Source of the DNA: Allomyces macrogynus ATCC 38327
Lineage: Eukaryota > Blastocladiomycota > Blastocladiomycetes > Blastocladiales > Blastocladiaceae
Assembly (NCBI GenBank): GCA_000151295.1
Contig: GG745346.1
Coordinates: forward strand, 832,124-896,123
Direction: 5' to 3'
DNA: 64,000 bases
Shown here piece after piece: positions 58,555 through 64,000 of this stretch. Under the pieces are notes generated by a model. That model had not been told where the DNA came from. It searched no databases and worked only from the letters and a program-made list of their open reading frames with translations. Position numbers and translations under genes: made by a program. The first letter of the stretch is position 1. Every line of letters starts with the position of its first letter.

Positions 58555-59861
58555 GCTGGCGCTCTTGCTCGCGTGGCGGTAGTGGCTCTGGCGGCGGCGG
58601 CGGCGATGGCAGCGCAGACTTCAGCGTCAGCAATGCCGGGCCTGCAGCCGAACGGACGCGCTCGGAGCGTACCGAAGTTTCCGAATTGTTGTTGTTGTTG
58701 TTGTTGTTGCGGATTGAGTCGAGCGCGAGGTAGGAGGGCCGGCGCGTGGAGGCATCCGACGCGGATCCACGGCGATTGGCGGCGGCAAAGAGGTTGGGCG
58801 TGCTCATGGTGTTGGCAAATCGTCGGTAAAGCGGGGGTGTCAATGGGCGGCGCGCAGGTTGGCGATTCTTCACCAGCAGAGCACCACTGCCGGATCAAGG
58901 AGCGAGCGTCGATGGCGGTGTCGCCTTGTCGCAACGTCAATCGCCTTGAGCGACCGGTGTGCGGATGGGCGGGCAGCCGGTTGCGGCAGGTTGCAGGCAA
59001 TGGCGATGAGGTTGAAGGCGCGCAATGGCGTTGGCACCACGGCCGGCCTGGTGGGCTCAGGGTTAAGCGGTGAAGGCCGGCGTGCGGGCGACTGACAGTG
59101 GGGCAACTGTGGTGCGGGGTGCCAATTGCGGTTGCTTTAAAGCCGTCCAGGCGGAGCGGTGTGAGAAATGCGTATCCGAGGATGCACGACTTGCCCTGGG
59201 CTATATTCTGGGACATCCACGACCACATCGGGCCGCTTCAGTACTGCGCCAGACGTATACACTGCTGATCAATACGGTACATTCCCCGCTAATCTGCGAC
59301 ACGTCCACGAGCACTACCCCGCGCAACGCGCGCGCCTGGTTATGCAAGGCCGCGGCCAAGCACAGCACATGGCATCCCTCAACCTTGGTCAGCGCTGGCG
59401 GCTTTAAATAAATGAAGCGGGGCGTAGAAAGAAAGAGGACCCTGTGGCCTCGAGAGTTTGGTAGAGAAAAAATAAGGGAAGAGCAGAAGCAGGGGAAGAG
59501 CACCCCCCCCCCCCCCCCCCCCGACAATGAGCGGTGCCGGACATCGCGCGGTGCAGCGGCACAGCGCTTGCCGCAGCGCCAAACGCGGTCACCTGATGCG
59601 CCCGTGGCTCGCGCGCACAACGGCAAGTGCCTGTGCTGCACCAGATCATCCAACCAGCCGACCACACGCCAGACCATGACCAACGGCACCATCTCGACAG
59701 CCGCCTCTTCTTGGCGCTCGATGCATTGCGACTTGCAACCCACCGACTCGCCAGCTTAGACGCGCGCTCGCTCCGAGCCTGCAGCGCGTCCTGGCGTGGG
59801 CCTCCATCGTGCCGGCCATCTCTGTTCAACCAGCAATTCTGCCCAGCTCAATCAGTCCACC
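58555..59861. other. Region between RasGAP and the DUF4436 gene
   Basis: About 1.3 kb of divergent spacer. On the minus strand, ATG 58807 begins a serine-rich frame with a run of eight Asn codons (58686-58709) that may be a first exon of the RasGAP gene, joined through GTACGC to an acceptor near 58560. On the plus strand, a tract of 20 C lies at 59503-59522. No other gene is evident. Confidence 0.4.
59503..59522. repeat. Poly-C tract of 20 bases
   Basis: A homopolymer of 20 C on the coding strand upstream of the DUF4436 gene. Its exact length is doubtful because such tracts are error-prone. Confidence 0.85.
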
Positions 59862-61279
59862 ATGCTCGGCCTGCAGCGCGTCTTCCCAGCGCTGCGCAAA
59901 TACAAGCTGTTGCGCCGCTTTGCGTACCTGGTCGTGCTCGCGACGCTCTGGGTCGCTGTCATTCTGCCCACCTACCTCGTCTACCGGCGCGAGATCCAGG
60001 CCTCCAATTTGCTGCCAGCGTCGCCGACCCCACCGGCGCCGCAGTTTCTCAACATCTCGGCGCGAATTGGGAACATTGATCCGGCCGCGGGCACCTATCG
60101 GCTGACGCTCGATTTGGCCGCGGCGATTGTGGCCGGTGGTCAGAGCGACAGCAAATCGAATACAACGGCACCCGACTTGTTTGTCGTAGTCAATGGCGAG
60201 CGTCGGCTCAAGTCAGCCATGACCTTGTATATCGACGACACGAAGCGCACGTTTGGCGCCGACGAGCGGCTGGGGTCTGGTGCGTGACCCTGCGACGCCC
60301 CTTCAGCGACCATGGATTCGCATTCTGACTCGTGGAGCTCTAGTTGACGCCGTCATCACGTTTCAGTCGGGCTCCACGCGCCACTACCCGTTTGACGTGC
60401 ACTCGACCGCTGTCGACGTTTCTGCGGCCTTGATCGACTCCGCGCAGACGCCCGTGCCGCTGCGGCTCACGCTCAACGGCGCCGTGCCCGGATTTGCGCT
60501 CGACAATTTTGTGCTCGTGGCTGACCCAGACCAAGGGTTTGGGTACCTGCTGCTGGCGTTCGATATTGCGCGATCGGGCACGACCAAGGGGTTCAGCATC
60601 TTTATTGTGATTCTGTCGTGGTGCCTGTCGCTGATCATGGGGTACCTGGCGCTGCAGGTCGCGCGGCAGAAGCGCGCGGTGGAGGTGCGCTACTGGGTCG
60701 GAATCGTCTGGTGGAGCCCATTTCCGAACGCTCATCATCGATGCATTTGGATTTCTGTAGCCGCCCATGCTCGCTCCGCCGTGTGCGCTGTTGTTTGCGT
60801 TGCCGTCGCTGGTACGCTGTTTTGTTCGGCTCGACCTGGGCCCTATTCTCGACGACTCACGCAACGGATCTCATGTAGCGCAACGTACAGCCTGGCGTGC
60901 CCGGCATCGGGGTCACAGTCGACGTCGTGGGCTTCTTTTGGTACGCCTTCTCCACCTCCTTTTTCCTCTGCAACAGCGCGCAATCCTGACATGCTGGACT
61001 GGTCACACCGCCAGGAACATGGCCATTGTCGCGATCTCGGCCACGGTCATCATTCTCTACTTTATTCTGCGGTGGCAGAAGCCGGCAGCGGCGCCGACGA
61101 CAGCCGAACTGCCGGCCGACACGACTGGTGGTGCGGTGCCGAGTTTGGCGCGGATCCCTGTCGCGGACACGCTGGCAGCGACACGAGGGCGGTGGGGGTC
61201 GGAGCCGGGCAGCCTGGCGCGGCGCACGCACGGGGTGCCGGGCGATGTGGGCGACGTAGCGGCGGTGATCAGGAAATAG
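59862..61279 (+). CDS. DUF4436 multi-pass membrane protein
   Basis: Exons 59862-60279, 60344-60684, 60761-60811, 60879-60940 and 61015-61279 give 378 residues. An N-terminal membrane helix (FAYLVVLATLWVAVILPTYL) precedes an extracytoplasmic beta-rich domain with FQSGSTRHYPFDVHSTAVDV, then a second helix (FSIFIVILSWCLSLIMGYLA), a short helix with LAPPCALLFALPSL, the loop NVQPGVPGIGVTVDVVGFFW and a last helix (NMAIVAISATVIILYFILRW). This order is that of DUF4436, a family of unknown function found in fungi and some bacteria. The 51- and 62-base exons are supported by conservation of this order. Function is not known. Confidence 0.82.
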
Positions 61280-61475
61280 TAGGTCAATGTGCGCCGCCGT
61301 GTAGGTGGATCAGGAAGCAAACCAGATGTTGACAGCGTGCTGGAGCGCTTCACGCGGTCACGCTGCGGCGCAGCGCGTCCGCATCCGCGACCGAACCGCG
61401 ACGCGACTCTCCTCGGCCGACGCGACGCGACTTGGCTCTTGCGCGCTCTTGCACGCTCTTGCATGTCTTCGGGCA

Positions 61476-61489
61476 CCCCCCCCCCCCCC
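61476..61489. repeat. Poly-C tract of 14 bases
   Basis: Fourteen C on the coding strand about 87 bases before the ATG of the next gene. Confidence 0.85.
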
Positions 61490-61575
61490 TCAGCAGTCAG
61501 CACACACCCGCCATCAAGAACACGCGCTCGCCACTGCCCGCATTGCATCAAGCACGAATCAAACCACGCACCACC

Positions 61576-63958
61576 ATGCCGGCCACACGCCGGTCGGTGG
61601 CGGTTGTCGCCGCCGACATCACGGCCCTGATCACGTCGTGGCCGACGCAGGCCAAGGCGCGCCGCACCAAGCCGCCCGTGCTCCAGTATGTTGCCGCCCG
61701 CCATCTTGGCGCCCATGAGTGCTCGCCATTCAAGGGGAGATGGATCCGACTCACGCCGCCGTGCCCCTGCCGCCGTCCAACAGCCAGAACAGGATCCTGA
61801 ACCTGTGCCAGGAACTCGCCAAGCTGGTGCGCCCCTCTCTCTCTCTCTCTCTCTCTTGCCATCGCGCTCTGATCCGACGCGATACGCGCGACTGACGCGA
61901 CCTCGCGAGCAGGCCGGCGAGGACGCGACCGAGGCCACGGCACACGCGCTGATCGAGTTCATTGACGCTCTCCACCCGGCCACTGACGTGCTCCTCGGCC
62001 CCGCCGTGACTGCCGCACGCCGCAAAGAGTGTGTGCAGCCGGTCATCAAGAGCCTCGTCACGCACATTGCCTGCCTCGTCTACGACTCGCCCGTACACGC
62101 CTTCAACCTCGCGGCATGGCGCGGCACCTGGGGCGATTACGCCGTCAAGGTGCTTTCCGAGGTGCAGGTACGCCCCCATGATCTTTGCCGCCGTCGATTC
62201 GGTCGGTTGGTCCTCACGCGCGACCTGCCCCATCCAGCACTGCCTGACGGCCGGCGGCCTCAACTTCGACGACGCCTACACCGACACGGCCGACAAGCTC
62301 GTCAAGCTCATGCTCAACGCGCACCTGAGCTCGACCGTGCGCGTCGCCACGGCCTACGTCTACATTGACCTGCTACATTCGCGGTTGGCCAAGACCACGA
62401 CGCGCGACACGTACCTCAGCCAGATTTTGCGCGCATTCAAATCGGCGCGGTCCTTTGACCTGCAAAGCGTTTTACTCGAGATTGTCTACCGTGTCCTACC
62501 GCGCACCGCCGCCGAGCGCGTCAACTTCCTGCACCAGCACGGCATCAACGACACGGTCTGGATCGACCTGTTCACCGACCTTGCCAACGCGCCAAACGAC
62601 TTGAACAACGTACGTCGACGTTCAACACTCTCAAATCGTAGAACTGATGCACTTATTCTCCTCTAAGGTCATGCGCGAGCACCTCAACCGCATCAACGAG
62701 CCAAACTTCACCGACGTCGGGCCAGTCACGTTCCCGGCCTACGTGACCGTGCACCACGCCGTTTTCCAGGCGGGTACCGACCGCGCGCAGACCAAGGCCG
62801 AGCTGCCCATGTTCATCGACGTTTCGCCTGAAGGGATCGCGTTTACCGCCGAGCTGGACACGCACGCCGACGAGGAGCCCATGCTCTGCGCCAAGCACGA
62901 CCGAATTGCGCGGTGGGCGATCGACGAACCCAACAAGAGTGCGCTCCCGCTCGTCTCGCTGACCTGGATCACGACCTTGGCTCATGACTTCCTGTCGTAT
63001 TTAGAGCTGGTCCTGGCCCTGCAAGACGTGCAGGTGCCCTGGAACCTGTCGATCAAACGCGACTTGGTTGTGCAGTTCACGCTCGCTGACGCGCGCGCCG
63101 TCACGGTCGCGCGCAACTGCTTGCTCAACCGCACGTCTGGCGTCGCGTCGACGTCGCCCCTCGGCCGGCGAACGTCGGAACTGCAGTTTCCGCTGATTGA
63201 GCACCGCGTCGAGGACCAGGCGGGCACCACGGGTGGCCGCGCAGGTGCCGAGATGCCGACCAACGGGCACGGCCATCTCGTAGAGCTGGCGACCCCGCCG
63301 CCGCCGTCGCCGCCGCGTATGGCGCCTGCGCATTCGCCGAGCCCCGCGCCGGCGCCGACGACTTCTGCGCCCGCGGTCGTTGCGTTGCCGGTTGCCACGG
63401 CGCGGAACGCGGAGGTGACGCCGCCGCCCGCGACGGTCCGGACAACGACAACCGTCACGACAGGGCCCGCGTTGGCCGCGACTCCGCAGCGCACGACATT
63501 CCAGGTCCGGCGGCAGACGATCATCACCTCGCCACGCGGCGCGTTCGCGGCAGCCGCTGGGACGCGCGCTCCCGGCCGCCGCCGCGACTGCTGCAGCCGA
63601 AACCCCCGCTCTCGCACCGACGAACGGCGCACACCAACCGACGAGCCCGCGTGCCGCCGCCGCTGACGTTGCGGCGGCGCGCGGCGGTAAGCGTCCGCGA
63701 TCGCCCGACCACGAGTCGAGCGACACCGGCGACTTTGATTCGGCACCCGTCGCGGCGCAACCGCGCAAGCGCATCGTGCGCCGGGCTTCCCCCACCGCCG
63801 CCGACGCCGCCTCCCCCCGCGTCTCGGCGGCGGAACCCGCGTTCATCGCCGCCCAGGGCTGCCCGGCCCCTTCCGTCCGCCCGAAGGCCTGCCGAATCGC
63901 GGCGCCCGGCCCGAAGGGAGCGGCAAGGCCGGCCGCGGACTACCGCCGGCGCAAATGA
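61576..63958 (+). CDS. Possible SYCP2/Red1-type meiotic axis protein
   Basis: Exons 61576-61685, 61793-61826, 61913-62167, 62238-62609 and 62668-63666 give 589 residues. The N-terminal half is all-helical, ARM-like (ATAHALIEFIDALHPATDVL, VATAYVYIDLLHSRLAKTTT, SVLLEIVYRVLPRTAAERVN). It is followed by a predicted beta-rich part beginning LNRINEPNFTDVGPVTFPAY, with ELPMFIDVSPEGIAFTAEL, then a proline/threonine-rich tail. The order, an ARM-like domain with LLEIVYR..RVNFLHQH followed by an Spt16M-like beta domain, resembles vertebrate SYCP2, itself related to yeast Red1; this is inference from memory of the fold. At about 63570 a plus-one shift moves coding potential into a second frame (KRPRSPDHESSDTGDF) that runs to 63958, so the true C terminus may lie there. 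A (CT)n run sits in the second intron. Confidence 0.45.
61831..61857. repeat. (CT)n microsatellite in an intron
   Basis: About 13 consecutive CT units lie inside the second intron of the SYCP2-like gene, where they may serve as a polypyrimidine stretch. Confidence 0.85.
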
Positions 63959-64000
63959 AATCCCGGGGCCAACTGTTGCCCCATCTGGCCCGGCCGGTGG

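Overview
This window looks like nuclear DNA of an early-diverging, flagellated (zoosporic) fungus, perhaps Blastocladiomycota or Chytridiomycota. The genes are GC-rich and tightly packed, with many short introns (about 50-120 nt, often with donors of the form GTNCGT). The gene set mixes fungal markers (SPT23/MGA2-type regulator, Zn2Cys6 factor, DUF4436 protein) with genes that point to a motile cell or have been lost from the familiar yeasts (kintoun/DNAAF2, RIC8, kaptin). The species assignment is inference. Exon joins were built by hand from splice motifs, reading phase and family conservation.

Layout. 0.5-2.3 kb: APC-type amino-acid permease (+). 2.5-3.9 kb: frame-broken relic (-). 3.9-8.2 kb: BRO1-domain protein (-). 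8.5-9.3 kb: HD-domain 5'-deoxynucleotidase of the HDDC2/YGK1 type (+). 9.4-11.3 kb: RIC8 (-). 11.6-13.9 kb: kaptin (+). 14.0-15.6 kb: kintoun (-). 15.8-16.6 kb: ribosomal protein eL31 (-). 17.4-18.7 kb: aminoacylase-1 (-). 19.1-21.1 kb: V-ATPase subunit H (+). 21.3-22.1 kb: putative N-myristoylated protein (-). 22.8-24.1 kb: NDUFAF5 (+). 24.1-25.3 kb: apparently 5'-truncated gene (-). 25.4-28.8 kb: AT-rich, CpG-poor island that resembles a decayed mobile element. 29.4-30.4 kb: 14-3-3 (+). 31.1-34.8 kb: symplekin (+). 35.1-38.2 kb: Zn2Cys6 transcription factor (+). 38.7-40.1 kb: polytopic membrane protein (+). 40.8-44.0 kb: homeodomain protein (+). 44.3-48.9 kb: SPT23/MGA2-like membrane-anchored factor (-), with its 5' end in a 223-nt assembly gap. 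51.7-55.2 kb: coiled-coil/PAS/class III cyclase (-). 55.8-58.6 kb: RasGAP (-). 59.9-61.3 kb: DUF4436 protein (+). 61.6-64.0 kb: possible SYCP2/Red1-type meiotic axis protein (+), running to the window end.

The genes are mostly unrelated housekeeping and regulatory functions, with no obvious pathway cluster. Themes are G-protein, cyclic-nucleotide and Ras signalling (RIC8, cyclase, RasGAP, 14-3-3), nutrient sensing (kaptin, permease, V-ATPase), transcription and RNA processing (Zn2Cys6, homeodomain, SPT23/MGA2, symplekin), and flagellar assembly (kintoun). Four otherwise intact genes carry a single unexplained frame break (RIC8, kintoun, NDUFAF5, SYCP2-like), and symplekin has an in-frame stop near its start. 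Together with the N gap this suggests residual indels in a draft assembly.

The most notable points are a cyclase that keeps its metal-binding aspartates but has lost the usual transition-state Asn and Arg, a KICSTOR-type kaptin in a fungus, a candidate SYCP2-like protein, the CpG-depleted island beside a truncated gene, the unusual donor consensus, and sense-strand poly-C tracts upstream of three genes.
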